From Hexactinellida sp. DTS-2022 (Eukaryota; Porifera; Hexactinellida): a stretch of 64,000 nucleotides of DNA. The notes under the pieces are model-generated. The model saw nothing but the letters and a program-made list of their open reading frames with translations, was not told the DNA's origin and made no database searches. Position 1 is the first letter of the stretch. The number at the start of each line of letters is the position of its first letter. The DNA lies in NCBI GenBank assembly GCA_028753945.1, contig JAPNXP010000014.1, positions 3,286,001 through 3,350,000 of the forward strand, in the 5' to 3' direction. The translations under genes were made by a program, and so were the position numbers. Shown one piece after another: positions 22,661-34,984 of this stretch.

Positions 22661-22940
22661 TTCCGCATCACAATATATAATAATTCATGTTTAAAAAAAT
22701 TGTAATTCTGCGCATTTTTTATCAAAATAGATACAGGCCAGCATGCCCGTACCGCCCGTACGTCTGGTGTGGCAGAATCGTACAACTTCTCAGGATGCCC
22801 AGCTTTGCTGTACCACATCTGTTCGAAATTCAACAATTAAATCCTTTACTAGCGCGCTTCGCTTGCTAGGTCGCTTCGCGGCAGAACACAACCACACACC
22901 AACCGCTTCGCGGTTGGTGTGTTGTTTATATACATCTAAC

Positions 22941-23043
22941 CAGTGACCATCCCAGGGGGGGGGGGCATCCGGGGCAAATGCCCCGGATTTATACTAAAGC
23001 TGCGCTTTTGTCCCGGGCTGGCCAGATCCTCCGACCGCCCCTG
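22941..23043. mobile_element. hAT MITE in repeat H
   Basis: Begins CAGTGACCATCCCAG and ends GACCGCCCCTG. It is flanked by CATCTAAC and CTTCTAAC (7 of 8). Other copies of H show the uninterrupted target at this position. Confidence 0.65.
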
Positions 23044-23429
23044 CTTCTAACATAGATTATAAAGCATAAATAGGCCTAAATAGTAAAATTTAACAATGTG
23101 AAATTTTAGTGATACGTCATCGTGCGATAATGAGTAAGCATATTGGCAATCTGGTGTGACCAACGTGCACGCATCATTAATGTACATGTTCTATTAAATT
23201 TTCAGATTTTATCTCAGAGGGCGGGAATTATGTGCGGTTAAGTGAATTTTCAGGATTCTCGAAATGTGACAATGACTTCATAACTTGTCGAGGTGTTAGA
23301 AATTTTGAGTGGAAACCTCAACTTGTTGGCGGGTACCAAAAGTAACTCCTATATCCCAAAAAAATCACAATTGAAAACCGTCCAGTTTCTTCAACCAACT
23401 CGGAACATACTAACAAATCTATTTACATC

Positions 23430-23624
23430 CAGGGGTGGATCTAGCCACTAAAATTGGGTGGGGGGGGGATGCAAATTTTGGATGAGTTTTTTCATTAACT
23501 ATTCTCAGCCAAGTGTTCTCCAAAATAGGACTACAATTCAAAATAGAATGAAATTTTCTAATAGGATAAAATTTTGGGGGGGTGCGCATCCCCCCGCACT
23601 CCCCCCCCCCTAGATCCACCCCTG
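23430..23624. mobile_element. hAT MITE, TSD TTTACATC/G
   Basis: The ends CAGGGGTGGATCTAG and CTAGATCCACCCCTG are a perfect 15-bp inverted repeat. Flanks are TTTACATC (23422-23429) and TTTACATG (23625-23632). The interior is G-rich on the left and C-rich on the right. Confidence 0.82.
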
Positions 23625-23743
23625 TTTACATGTATATACCTATATATATACCCATAAGGCTTTGTGTTTTAATTAGTTGCTAATTTAATGATCGTCGGTT
23701 CACATGATTGGCGGAATTTTCGTTGCTTAAAATTTTAGACGTA

Positions 23744-24421
23744 CAGTAGAACTAGGCTACACTTTGAGAGACAAGAAAAAGTACGTACCAACCGAGGTAC
23801 GTCTTATCCGTATGGATATTCCACAAGTTGAAATACTGACTTGTTCAATGATATGAATAAGATATATGGTATACAAGTACATAACATACCTAACGATATG
23901 ATTGAAGTATTTTAGTTGACACCTGCTTACTTAAACCAATAATAACCGAGTTCTGCTGATACTATTCTAGAGTACGTACTAACCGAATTAATATACCTTA
24001 TTTATTCGAATAGTAGCCTCTATTCGAATAATCCCCCCCTAAAGTAGCAAATAAAAATTTATTACTGCTACCCGGAGTAAACATTTACATCTAATATAAC
24101 TCACAATACGATTATCAACCGATTATCATAATTAAATTGTAATAAAATGTGATATTCTAGAAAATTGCTCAAAATTATTGGTCGAAAAATGGAGTAAAAA
24201 ACAATAATCGCCTAGGCTACTATTTGAGTAAATACGGTACATACATTTTGTACTTGGGAATATAAATTGGTACGTCTTATCAGAGGTACGTCTTATCCGA
24301 GTACGTATTAACCATATCATGTATAATGGATCAGATAGGAGAGAAAATCGGTTATTAGCGAACAATACGTAATATCCAAGAGTACGTCTTAAGCCGAGTA
24401 CGTACTAAGCGAGTTCCACTG
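23744..24421. mobile_element. TA-flanked pogo-like MITE with nested MITE
   Basis: The ends CAGTAGAACTAGGCTACA and (reverse) CAGTGGAACTCGCTTAGTAC are flanked by TA (23742-23743, 24422-24423). Internal GTACGTCTTATCCG repeats are present. It carries the MITE at 23996-24237. Confidence 0.72.
23996..24237. mobile_element. MITE family CCGTATTTATTCGAA, copy 2
   Basis: Ends CCTTATTTATTCGAATAG / (reverse) CCGTATTTACTCAAATAG with TA flanks. It is closely similar to 15479-15737, sharing for example AAACATTTACATCTAATATA, with a short deletion near its left end. Confidence 0.82.
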
Positions 24422-24446
24422 TATGTTAAATTTATATGATTATTTA

Positions 24447-25166
24447 TTAGGTAATAAACTTATGAATGATATGATATTGATTGTTGAAAAATAAATATAA
24501 TGAATGTTTGAAATGTAAAATTATGGGCGATTCCTTCAAATATACGAAGGTTTCGCCATTATCGTAATCTAAAGCTAAATTTAATAGTCTGATTCCTTTC
24601 CTTTTTATACTTTGTTTGGAATTGAATATTTCCACTCTCCCATTTAGCATAATTTAAATCCTCCTGTATTACTTTTTCTCTCTGAAAATGTCGCATTAAT
24701 TTTGAAAAACTACGATATGAAGAAGTCTTCCAAGTCTACCATTATAAAGAAAGGATCTAATTCAGGTTCAACTTTGACTAGTTTCCTCATTATTTTCCTG
24801 TATGTTAATTCATTCTTCTCAGTTACCAGTGAGTATACGCAAGGAAACATATATCCATCCTTTTCTGCATGTATAGTATCGAGTTGATAGATTTGCTGAG
24901 GTGCAATTTGAATGTTCCATCTGCAAACCAATTATGTGACTCTTTCAGAATGGAAAGGATCTTAGAAGTGGAAAATATAATGATTCTATTAATATCTCCA
25001 AATCCGGAATCGTAAAGTAAAAGGGTTGACCTCTTGGAGTAACCAAAATTTCAATTTCAGAAGCAGATGCTGGATTAACTAATCCTTGATTACCATTTTT
25101 ATTTAGCCGTATCGTTCTCTTTAAGGAATCAGCATTTGGTTTTTGGACTAAACTTGATTCACTCAA
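24447..25166 (-). pseudogene. MULE transposase relic (MULE-3)
   Basis: Minus-strand fragments align in order with MULE transposases. First is a segment with PNADSLKRTIRLNKNGNQG and TPRGQPFYF (24945-25166). Next is the core around CRWNIQIAPQQIYQL (decayed form of the WFADGTFK motif) with PCVYSLVTEKNELTYRKIM and FFIMVDLEDF (24710-24931). Last is the C-terminal tail IKRKGIRLLNLALDYDNGE (24447-24650). The region with the Cys-His motif is missing, so it is internally deleted as well as frameshifted. No TIRs were identified. Confidence 0.68.
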
Positions 25167-25921
25167 TGTCTACCCCGAAAGCTTAAACGGATTTAGTGCT
25201 TTGATCTGTATCTTGCGTAGCACGTTCGTTCATTATATTGTAACCCTGTAGCATATTCAGGGTTTGATACAGAAATTTTTCCTATTGGGGGGGAAACTTT
25301 CCTAGAAACAGACTGTTCCCTTGGATATAGGAGCAGCATATACATGTATAGGCCAAAATAAGACAATTCCTGAGATGGGGGAACTTTTGTTGCGTGGGGG
25401 GAATCCTAGCCCCCCCGCCCCCTCTGTATCACACCCTGCTATTAATCCTTGTCATATCTGGTCCATGAGTGTGACTCTCCAGTGTTTCATTAATAACCTT
25501 CGGTTTTGTAATTATCAAATCGAAATTCGTTGTTATTCGTGCTTTATACATACCCAATGTTTGAATTGATTAGAGGATTTGTTTAGTGTGTAAATAAATT
25601 TACACGTTGCATTAATTTTGACAATTTAATTGAAATCTAGGTCCCAAATTCTACATTATTATTACAAATTTTATTTATTTACTAGATATGTCGTGGATTA
25701 ATATTGAGAATTGAGACGACGTTTCAAATTCAATTTTGTCATGTGGTTAAAGTTGCACAAATGATATAAGTGGTGTGGGGACTATAAATTCGAAGTCCCT
25801 TGAACTATCATTCTTAAATAATAATTAAAGTGTAATTTGGGGGATAGAAATCAAATGCATTGTCAAAATTAGTGTAACTAGTTAATTGAGGTGTCAGAGA
25901 TACTTTGTTCATTATGTAGAT

Positions 25922-26035
25922 CAGGGTCTTTTTTAGATCAATCTTGTTGTAAATTTTGGAGTTACTCCACGATTCAGTTCGTCCGCGGCTGCTGCAGTGT
26001 TGAGTTACACCTATGTCTCAACCTTAAATACCCTG
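25922..26035. mobile_element. hAT MITE related to the one at 46420-46571
   Basis: Begins CAGGGTCTTTTTTAGATC and ends CTCAACCTTAAATACCCTG. Flanks are ATGTAGAT and ATGTGAT (one base missing). It shares CTGCAGTGTTGAGTTACACC with the MITE found in both palindrome arms. Confidence 0.7.
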
Positions 26036-26110
26036 ATGTGATAATTCCTGAAAACAGAAAAATTTAATCACCCGAACTAGAAATGTGTGCAATAAATAGT
26101 TTATTTAAAG

Positions 26111-26223
26111 CAATTGTTCCCAACCTGGGGTCCACAGGTGTATTACGGACAATGGGAGGGGTCCACAGAATGTCTAATATTTGCTATAGGGGGTCCACGG
26201 TTGAAAAAGGTTGGGAATCGCTG
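26111..26223. mobile_element. hAT MITE, TSD ATTTAAAG
   Basis: 113 bp with ends CAATTGTTCCCAACC and GGTTGGGAATCGCTG, flanked by ATTTAAAG (26103-26110, 26224-26231). The interior carries GGGGTCCAC repeats. Confidence 0.82.
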
Positions 26224-26694
26224 ATTTAAAGGGTGAGAAACTCCGAATTAGCCCAAACTATTGTAAATATAATGATATATTTGTCCATTGACTGTATATA
26301 TTTGATAAACACGATGTTCTCTCTAATCGTCCACTTCTCTAATAGTCCACTTTTCTAATATTCCACATCTCTAATTGTCTAAGATAATTTGTTTTCAATT
26401 ACGGTATTTCCTTGTTTCTATTCATTATTAGTCTACTTACATATTCTTTTCTCTCTAATGTTCTACATCTTTAATAGTCTATTTCTCTAATAGGCTAGCT
26501 TTGTAATTGTAATGATATTACATTAGATATAGCAATATATCCGAGATTATTTATCCATGGATATTGTGTCTAAAGCTGGACTGTTTATTATACGATTTCC
26601 TATTACTTACCTACATTTCATACTAACTAATGATCTGCCAATCTGCCATACAACCTCAATTATATTTTCTTAACTAATACTTTATATATTATAG

Positions 26695-27095
26695 TGACCC
26701 AGAAATGGGGTCAAGCCCTTTCAAAAGGGCTTAGGTCCAAGCCCATCCCTTATCAGAAGGGCTTAAGCCCAAGCCCTTTTTCTAAGACCTTTTTGAAAAA
26801 GGGCTTAAGTCCAAGCTCAAGCCCTTAATTTTTTTGCTCAAGCCCTTAATTTTGGGCTTAAGTCCTCACTTAAGTCTTTACTCTAATTATTTAGAAATCC
26901 ATACCTATTTTATTGAATAAGTACCTTGATACTGGCTTCAAAAATGGCTTGAAGCTCCTCTATAAAGGGCTTAAGTCCCAGTCCGGACTTACGCCCTTAT
27001 ATTAAAGAAGGACTTAAGTCCGGATTTAAGCCCTCTCAAAAATGGGCTTAAGTCTAAAGGAATTAAGCTCTTTCGGGCTTGGCCCCATGCCTATG
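26695..27095. repeat. GGGCTTAAG-rich element
   Basis: About 400 bp packed with both orientations of AGGGCTTAAGTCCAAGCCC-like units, so it can fold on itself many times. The ends ATGGGGTCAAGCCC and GGGCTTGGCCCCAT are inverted, which suggests a degenerate MITE. TSD not identified. Confidence 0.6.
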
Positions 27096-27105
27096 TTATA
27101 CTATG

Positions 27106-27850
27106 TGATTCAATGTATATTAACCTAAACATACTTATGCCAAAAATTAATTTTAAAATCTTTGATAACACATGATCTCTAATAGTCCACCTGGTGCCTT
27201 TTGCCCACATGTGCACAAATAGAGAGTTAAAATTGCACGTACTACAGCTAGTATGTTGTTTCCTTAAGCCAAAGTTATATCGGTGTATTCAAGTAATTAG
27301 GTTCCAGAGGTATTTTATACTGTATTAATCGATGTGATAAAATTATCAAGGATTATATATTCAAGATGATATTATCCATTTATCTAGATTCTAGAGAAGG
27401 TTAAAAGGCAATTAAAGCAGACCTGTTTACATTGCTGTAACTAATTAAATAAGAAATTCCTTTTGTCCAGGCCACTTTAACTATGTGGCCAGAAATATTC
27501 CAACTCATACAACGCGGCTGCATTCGTTTCGAATAAATGTTAATGACGAGTGAATACACAAAATTTAATTCAAAGACAACTTTTAAAATTCAATATCCAC
27601 GCGTTCAGACCGAAATAAGCTGTGTGAATGCGCTCACACCACTGTAACCAGTGTGAAGAACAAAATAAGAAACATTAAAGAGACGTACAAATTATAGACA
27701 TATATCTGGAAACTATAAGAAAAACTGATACTAGTAGGCTTAGAATGATCTAGAAAGCTTCTTTTATGTGGTAAATTTAGCTCTTGAAACTTGATTGCTA
27801 TTCGAGAACTCAAGTTTTATCTGGGAATCCATATTTTATTATTGTAATTG
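27106..27850. other. Intronic DNA with nothing recognised
   Basis: AT-rich sequence without terminal repeats, tandem repeats or coding homology that I could see. Confidence 0.45.
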
Positions 27851-27854
27851 AAAT

Positions 27855-28355
27855 TATACTAGCGGGCTTCGCTTGCTAGGTCGCTTCGCGGCAGAACACA
27901 ACGACACACCAATCGCTTCGCGGTTGGTGTGTGGTTTATATACTCCTAATATTGATTATAAAGCGTAAATAGGCTAAATATTCAAATTTAACATTGTGAA
28001 ATTTTTAATAATTACATCATCATGCGATAATGAGTTAGCATAGTGGCGATCTGTTTTGACGAATCATTAATGTACATCTTCTATTAAATTTTCAGATTTT
28101 TATCTCTTAAAGGGCGCGAATTGTGTGCGATTAAGTGAATTCTCAGGGTTCTCGAAATGTGACAATGACGTCATAACTTGTCGAGGTGTGTGAAATTTTG
28201 AGTGGAAACCTCAACATGTTGGCGGGTGCCAAAAGTTACCCACATATGCCAAAAATCACATTTGGAAACCGTCCACTTTACTTCAATCAATTCGTAACAT
28301 ACTAAAAAATATATATACATACCCAGCCTTGTGTTTTTAAGGTATAGATTATCTT
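27855..28355 (+). repeat. Hairpin repeat H, uninterrupted copy
   Basis: Starts CTAGCGGGCTTCGCTTGCTA. The hairpin is ACACACCAATCGCTTCGCGG with its complement. It continues through TATAAAGCGTAAATAGGC and AATGTGACAATGACGTCATA to CACATTTGGAAACCGTCC. It gives the clearest view of the family's full body. Confidence 0.75.
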
Positions 28356-28454
28356 GACTTGAGGATGGAATTTGATAAAATAAATTACATTTATATGGTT
28401 CTTACTATCCTAGTACAGTACATATTTGATATAGTGTTAATGATGGGGACATCT

Positions 28455-28835
28455 GATTTGTGGCCAAATTATCACTATATCCAATATATCACTATACCCA
28501 TTATATCACTATATCTACTGTATCACCGCATCTAATATATGATTGTATACCTTGTCAATACATATATTCTGAAAAGAATAATCAAATTCCTTATCAAATT
28601 CAAGTGGTAACGATATTTATACTGTAAAATATGAAATTATGGATCCAAGGAAGGTCTAAAATCCAATATTCTTGTGTAATCTGTACACAAATTATCACTA
28701 TATCCAATAATGAATATCACTATAACCAATACAATTTGTATGGGATTTGCTCGGGAACGCACCTAAAGCTGCAAAATTATCACTATATCCAATATATCAC
28801 TATATCCAATATCACTATATCTATTATGTACTTTA
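28455..28835. repeat. Dispersed ATCACTATATCCAATAT microrepeats
   Basis: Two clusters (28467-28520 and 28692-28830) of imperfect 14-17-bp units ATCACTATATCCAATAT, with unrelated sequence between. No gene was seen. Confidence 0.7.
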
Positions 28836-29179
28836 ACACATATTCAAGAAATTTAGCAAATACATAGACCTCAAAATTTGAGCTATATTCGCTGATTTGT
28901 TACTACGTCATCATAAGTGTAATATACAACCATTTGTAAATACGCTCCCAATCCTGGTTAAATCCACTTTCATACGCCTAAATCACAATTTGATGTCAAA
29001 ATTTTTGTGCTCCTAAATTCAAATTTTCCAAAAATTCTGCTCCAAAAGGAGCGTCTCGCAAAAGCAATACATCGTTGTTGCAATATAAAATTACTCCTGA
29101 ATACAAATTTAAGCTTTCTGGGACTCGTATTCTTTCCAATTCATTCTGGACAAACAAGCAGACAAACCAACCAAACCAC

Positions 29180-29507
29180 CAGTGGTGGCGCGATCAGGAT
29201 TACCATGCTTTTGATCCGCCCCCCTTGTGGGGGGGCGGGGGGAACTTGCTTGTCTGATATAGGAGTACTTAATGTTAATGCAGAAATGCTATACGCCCTG
29301 GATAGGGAGTCCATAATTAGCTGTTTTACTGAGATGCTCCACTGTATACTATTATAGGACAGATTATTTAACTATTTTTGTCATTAAAAATATCGTTTAT
29401 GGATTGAATGCGAATTTTGGAATGTTTACAACCATTGGGTTTGCCTCTCTAGCGTATTGCCCGCCTCCTTTCGCCTCCCCAAGGGGGCTGTGCTGGCTCC
29501 GCCCCTG
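29180..29507. mobile_element. hAT MITE, TSD CAAACCAC/AAAACCAC
   Basis: Begins CAGTGGTGGCGCGATC and ends GCTGGCTCCGCCCCTG. Flanks CAAACCAC and AAAACCAC agree at 7 of 8. The interior holds opposed G and C runs. A short CA repeat follows. Confidence 0.75.
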
Positions 29508-29515
29508 AAAACCAC

Positions 29516-30585
29516 ACTCACACGCACACACACACAGGCATATGTACATTTATCCAGGTTTTTGTCCCAACATTCTATGCTCCATACAACTCAGTCCAAT
29601 TTATTTAAGAACCTAGTCGGCAAGCCGACATCCTTTATACAGTTTGTATGGAGTATATTCTGCAAATGATCTATAAGCGACGCATCGATTTTGCCAAGAC
29701 AAAATCCTAGTTTTTAAAAACCTACTCTGATAAAGGGACAGTTTTTTTAGATATAGGTTCAAAGACCTGCGCACACACACAGAAAAATTGTGTTTCTGAT
29801 GTGTTCTAGATATATGTACTGGTACTACTTGTACAATCCCGACACCCTAAGATTAGTTGATATAGTAAACTCTGGGAAATTCTATAGGTATACGAATTGT
29901 ACTTGTCGTGAAATATCTGGTCACAAATTGTTCATGTCACGAATTGTACTGTGAAGAAATGTATGTATCCCTCTCATAAAATGGGAAGCAACCACAGCAG
30001 AATCATTGATCGCTTCACACGTTCACCTTTGCCTATCATATAACAGTTTCACTACCATTACATAATTACTACTTTATATTAAAGTTACTATGAATGCACT
30101 AGCCTTGAACTACGTGTTATATGGACTGGAAACTACAAATAAAAACTGGACCGTGGATAGGTTAGAAGGGCAGACTAATTTACATTTAAATTCGATAGAG
30201 AAAGTTAATATAGGACATCAAGTCCTTATGATGTTTTTTCATGAATATTGAGCTACATAAAGTAATTCAATGAACAAAACATGATTGCATTTGTCAAATA
30301 CTAGTACAGTATTTATTATTAATATAATCACCTAGAGATTCTAGTATTATTTACGTAGATTTAAATTTCTTGAATTTAGGTGTATCTTTCTTTATCGATG
30401 CTATTTTATAATTCACATTTCTAGTTTTATTGGCTAATATGCAATAAGAGCTTATGTTAAGAATCTTGTGTAATATCCTCCAACCTAAATGTTGCAATGA
30501 GCACAGTTAGTTTTCCATTGTTCACTCTGTTCAAACACTAGCACTCTTTCACTAACTAAATTAATATTGTACGCGAAGCGGAGGT
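29516..30585. other. Intronic DNA, (CA)n then nothing recognised
   Basis: A short ACACACAC stretch at 29518-29548 and another near 29770. The remainder shows no terminal repeat or coding similarity. Confidence 0.45.
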
Positions 30586-30587
30586 TA

Positions 30588-32420
30588 AAATTGCGTTTTC
30601 AATATCTCATCATCATCAATTTTAATGAAAAATTTCCATAAGACCACTATGTAGTCAACTGCAAGATCTGAGGGCCACTTCAGAGAACCGCGATCAACAT
30701 ACTTTATCAAATCAAATTCAACAGCATCACTTAAATCTATATCATTGTTCTCAGTAAGTGATACAAGACAGTGTTGGCGTTTTGAAATTTTAATGTAAGA
30801 ATAAACAGCATAACCTCCAATAAAAACAATAGATTTGAGAATAGGAATTTCAAGTTTGATAGAGTTCAGATTATGTAATGCAGCAAGATATTCATCATAA
30901 CAAACTTATTGCATTAATCTGGTGTTAGAGTAAATACTGAATAAATCTTCTAAGGGATAGTTCACTCTCGTTTTTTAGTTGTGAAAACAATTTAAGAATA
31001 TTCGATATGTTCATACGCTGTTGACTTTCTAATATTTGGAATAAGTGACATAATATAGAACTCCGCTCATCATTCGATATAATCCGAATTGGTGTTCTAT
31101 TGGATCATTTTGAAGCCTGGAAGTAAGAACATATTTAAACTTATAATTTTGAATCAGATGAGAAACTATTACTGGCAGAGTAATACAAGAATGGCGCAAA
31201 ACTTACTAAAATTTCAGCACTAAGTTACCATTATTGCCATTTGTTAAATTTAATCTCTCAATCCAATTAAAGATTAAGTTAAGAAAACCGAAACGCCATT
31301 CGTCTTCCGTAAGTGGCGCAGAATATTCATCATTAAAGTGAACATGCTTAAGGGGAGTATTCACAATAAAGATCTTCCATATCTTACCAATAATATCCAC
31401 AAAATTTGGAGTATCGTTTTTGAACCTTGAACGCCAATCATTCTGTATTTTAAGAGCTGCACAAGTTGATTCATTGAAGACGGAGTGCTAGATCAACTTC
31501 TGTATCTGTCAAGTAATTCAAAAATTGTTTGCATTTTTCGATATCCATTATCACAGATTTAACTATCGGATAAAGTTCCTCCGTAGTAAAAAATTTGAGG
31601 GAAAAAGCCTCACGACTTCGACTATTTTTTTGATAAACTAGACACCATCATAGCAAAACCTTTTTAGTTGGGAGTTGTCCATTATTCTTCCATCTAAATA
31701 ACAGACAATATATAAAGTGTCTAAGCAGATAGTCAGATTGCATTATATGTACATACGTTTGCTCGATTAACTTGATACGAGATATCTGATGCAACTTCTA
31801 TTTCGACATGTTGAGTACAAGATGCCGTTCCCTCTCTAAAATCAGCAGTTATGTTTTTAAGCAAATTAGTGTATTCATTTTCCGATCCAATACTCGTTGA
31901 TAGAAGACGAAGAGACTTGTTGTCGGAAGAAATATCCAATCTAATTGTTGGAGAAATTTGTAGCAGGCTGGTGAGATTAAGTGCGCTTTTAATGCAATAG
32001 TCTAGAATTGAAACTTTAAATAATATTGAGTCATATTGACCTAATTATTATAAATAATGTCAAAATTTAGATGTTTTTAGAGAAATGTAACCTGTGTAAC
32101 AATGTTATAGCGCCGTTGTTTTATGGGAACAAGCGAGTTTCGAGCTGACAAATAATAAATTGCAAACTGGGCAAGTGAGGTATGCTTAGAGTTTTCATAC
32201 TATTTTCATTTATTTGATCTATATTTTGTAGAATATAAACGGCTGAATATAATTTCTGTGACGCTTCCTTGATATTCACCAGTACAGAATCTGATTGAAA
32301 GTTTATAATGTAACCAATGTTTCTCAATCTGTCGTAAGTATTTTATTTTATCCAGTTGCAAAGTTACCTGTTGCTCAAAACTATTATTTGAGACGGTTAA
32401 ATCTGAATTAATTGCAAAAG
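30588..32420 (-). pseudogene. P-element (THAP9-like) transposase relic, copy a
   Basis: Minus-strand segments match P-element/THAP9 transposases in order. In 32100-32420 the match is weak until QRRYNIVTQ. Then follow SIGSENEYTNLLKNITADF (31733-31939), LYPIVKSVIMDIEKC (about 31540), and VFNESTCAALK with HFNDEYSAPLTEDEWRFGF (31206-31480). The NDPIEHQFGLYRMMSG motif (about 31085-31130) is followed by the C-terminal zinc-ribbon-like region with YVDRGSLKWPSDLAVDY (30640-30780). About 150 residues between the central domain and VFNEST are missing (internal deletion), and many frames are broken. No THAP domain was recognised in this copy. Confidence 0.75.
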
Positions 32421-32429
32421 TGGATTCTT

Positions 32430-33155
32430 CTCTGACGAACTCATCGAACTATTGCAAACTGAGTATATGTAATCTATTAGAAGAATACCAAATGACCCAA
32501 CCTGCTTTAGTTTCAAGGTGGATAATCTTTGTCAGAGATCTTCAAAACTATCTAAGGAGTAAATAAAATTTTCATGCTTTTCTTCAATTAATTATGTATA
32601 AAGTTTATAACTAAAATTTGTAACCCCAGGTGAATACTAGCCGGGAACTCTGCCCATTTAAGCCAGTTTTCAGCCCAGCATATATAAAGCTGTCGCCAGT
32701 TCACCGTCTTTGGAGAAAATATAGTAAGTGATTTCAATCCGGCCCACTACTCGCGTAGTAGCTGGCACAGGAATTTTTTTGTTTTTGGCGAGTATTTAAT
32801 ATATTTTCAAATTCCGAAAAATATTTGTCTTGAGATTCAATACAATTGGAAAGTATTTCTAATAGTCTCGAGCACTATCCTTAGCATTAACCAATCAATT
32901 AATAGTTGACTTTTGTTGTTGTCGTTGCATGTTTTTAAAATACTCGAAAATCAATAAATACAAAGTTTCTTCCCTCTGAGTTAGATTATTCTTCCAATTA
33001 ATTCCGGAATTGGCACACAAATATATTTTGAAAGTTGTATATAGTTTATTTACAGGACTGGCCTTATTTATAGCGCTGTTTGATAAGTTTACTTTGATAT
33101 GTGTATAAATTTCTAACTATACATTATACTACAGGATATGTTATGATTTTATTTT
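32430..33155. other. Nothing recognised
   Basis: AT-rich spacer between P copy a and the left TIR of P copy b. It may hold decayed N-terminal sequence of copy a, but no motif is readable. Confidence 0.4.
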
Positions 33156-33475
33156 TCAATGCATAGCAAATCTATATACTAAGGCAATGGCACTCTTGTG
33201 AATTACTGGACCATGGATGGCAATTACCATGGGTTCTCCAAGTTTCTACTAATTGTCATATATCCTTTCAGTGGTATTTTAAAGTGTAACAAATGTTATA
33301 TTTTAAATTCTAAGACTGCCCAGCCCCAATTTTCATTATATTTGGATATTAATTTAGAAATAAATACTTTATTTTTAATGAATTAAATGCAACACAAACA
33401 ATACAGCATTATACTTTATGAACAAATACATAGAATCAAGAAATGGTACATATGCAGCATGTGAATCATTTAACT

Positions 33476-34550
33476 GTTCACGGACTACTAGAATACCCGG
33501 ACGGGCAACTCGCAAAGTGTTGAATAAAAACTGGAGGCTGAGAGGCTCCAATTTAAAAATTTAAAAAGCATTAGGTTTCCGGTTTCCAAATGTGATTTTT
33601 GGCATATAGGGGTAACTTTTGGCACCCGTCAACAATTTGAGGCTTTCACTCAAAATTTCTCACACCTCGACAAGTTATGACGTCATTGTCACATTTCGAG
33701 AACCCTGAAAAGTCACTTAATCGCACATAATTCGCGCACTCTAAGAGATAAAAATCTGAAAATTTAATAGAACATGCACATTAATGATGCGGACACTTTG
33801 GTCACACCAGATTGCCAATATGCTTACTCATTATCACATGATGACGTAATCACTAAAATTTCACATTTTTAAATTTGACTATTTAGGCCTATTTACGCTT
33901 TATAATCAATGTTAGAAGTGTATAAACCATACACCAACCGCGAAGCGGTTGGTGTGTGGTTGGGTTCTGCCGCAAAGCGACCTAGCAAGCGAGACGCCCT
34001 TGTCTATATAGATATACTGTAGCATCAATCTATATAGATACTAGCGTGCTTCGCGGCAGAACCCAACCACACACCAACCGCTTCGCGGTTGGTGTATGGT
34101 TTATACACTTCTAACATTGATTATAAAGCGTAAATAGGCCTAAATAGTCAAATTTAAAAATGTGAAATTTTAGTGATTACGTCATCATGTGATAATGAGT
34201 AAGTATATTGGCAATCTGGTGTGACCAAAGTGTCCGCATCATTAATGTGCATGTTCTATTAAATTTTCAGATTTTTATCTCTTAGAGTGCGCGAATTATG
34301 TGCGATTAAGTGACTTTTCAGGGTTCTCGAAATGTGACAATGACGTCATAACTTGTCGAGGTGTGAGAAATTTTGAGTGAAAACCTCAAATTGTTGACGG
34401 GTGCCAAAAGTTACCCCTATATGCCAAAAATCACATTTGGAAACCGGAAACCTAATGCTTTTTCAATTTTTAAATTGGAGCCTCTCAGCCTCCAGTTTTT
34501 ATTCAACACTTTGCGAGTTGCCCGTCCGGGTATTCTAGTAGTCCGTGAAC
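33476..34550. repeat. 1.07-kb palindrome built on two inverted repeat-H copies
   Basis: The arm 33476-33993 is repeated inverted at 34037-34550 with very few differences. The outer ends are GTTCACGGACTACTAG and its complement, then a GGGCAACTCGCAAAGTG block, then a full repeat H in each arm. The roughly 43-bp centre contains CTATATAGAT twice. It could extrude as a very long hairpin. Confidence 0.88.
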
Positions 34551-34563
34551 TGTTCGACTGACT

Positions 34564-34775
34564 GTAGACGCATCGCTCTCTCTAACGCTCGTAGACTCAT
34601 CGCTCTCCTAATGCTCGTAGACTCATCGCTCTCTCTAACGCTCGTAGACTCATCGCTCTCTCTAACGCTCGTAGACGCATCCCTCTCCCTAACGCTCGTA
34701 GACTCATCGTTCAATCTAACGCTCGTAGACTCATCACTCTCTAACGCTCGAGACTCATCGCTCTCTCTAACGCTC
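34564..34775. repeat. 27-bp minisatellite, 8 units
   Basis: Unit GTAGACTCATCGCTCTCTCT plus AACGCTC, eight imperfect copies with units of 25-27 bp. Because 27 is a multiple of three, it stays open in several frames on both strands and yields spurious repeat ORFs (TSVRESDES on minus, LVDSSLSLT on plus). Confidence 0.9.
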
Positions 34776-34984
34776 GTAGACACACTCAACGTAGTAGAAT
34801 AACCTATAACAAAACAAGTAATAGAATTAGTTGTATTTTTTTAGTTTAGTGTTATCTTTATTTATACCATGGCGTTATAATTGCGAACCCTCTTTGATAA
34901 GATAATGTTTGACCAAGTTAAACACAATTTCTTTAATATATCCCAATTCCAAACACCACAGAAACACCAATCTTTCCAGACATC

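Larger units (their letters stand above)
22850..23650 (+). repeat. Hairpin repeat H (Helitron-like), copy with two hAT insertions
   Basis: It begins CTAGCGCGCTTCGCTTGCTA, followed by a strong hairpin (ACACACCAACCG, loop CTTCG, CGGTTGGTGTGT). A roughly 450-bp conserved body follows (TATAAAGCATAAATAGGCC; AATGTGACAATGACTTCATA; CCTCAACTTGTTGGCGGG). Other copies: 27855, 33580 (reverse), 34037, 53108, 60770 (reverse), 61115. Read in reverse, the element ends hairpin ... CTAG followed by T, as Helitron 3' ends do. No TIR or TSD. The Helitron assignment is inferred. Confidence 0.7.

Noticed and set aside
24702..24887. Plus-strand ORF with a hydrophobic stretch resembling a membrane protein
   Set aside because: It is antisense to the MULE-3 relic, whose minus-strand reading has clear homology.
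25275..25436. CAGGGTTTGATACAG ... CTGTATCACACCCTG as a hAT MITE
   Set aside because: The inverted ends are convincing, but the flanking 8-mers (AGCATATT and CTATTAAT) do not match, so I left it out of the features; it may still be an old MITE.
34535..34802. Long ORFs on both strands with TSVRESDES or LVDSSLSLT repeats
   Set aside because: They are translations of the 27-bp minisatellite, whose unit length keeps frames open; no domain, start context or neighbouring exon supports a gene.
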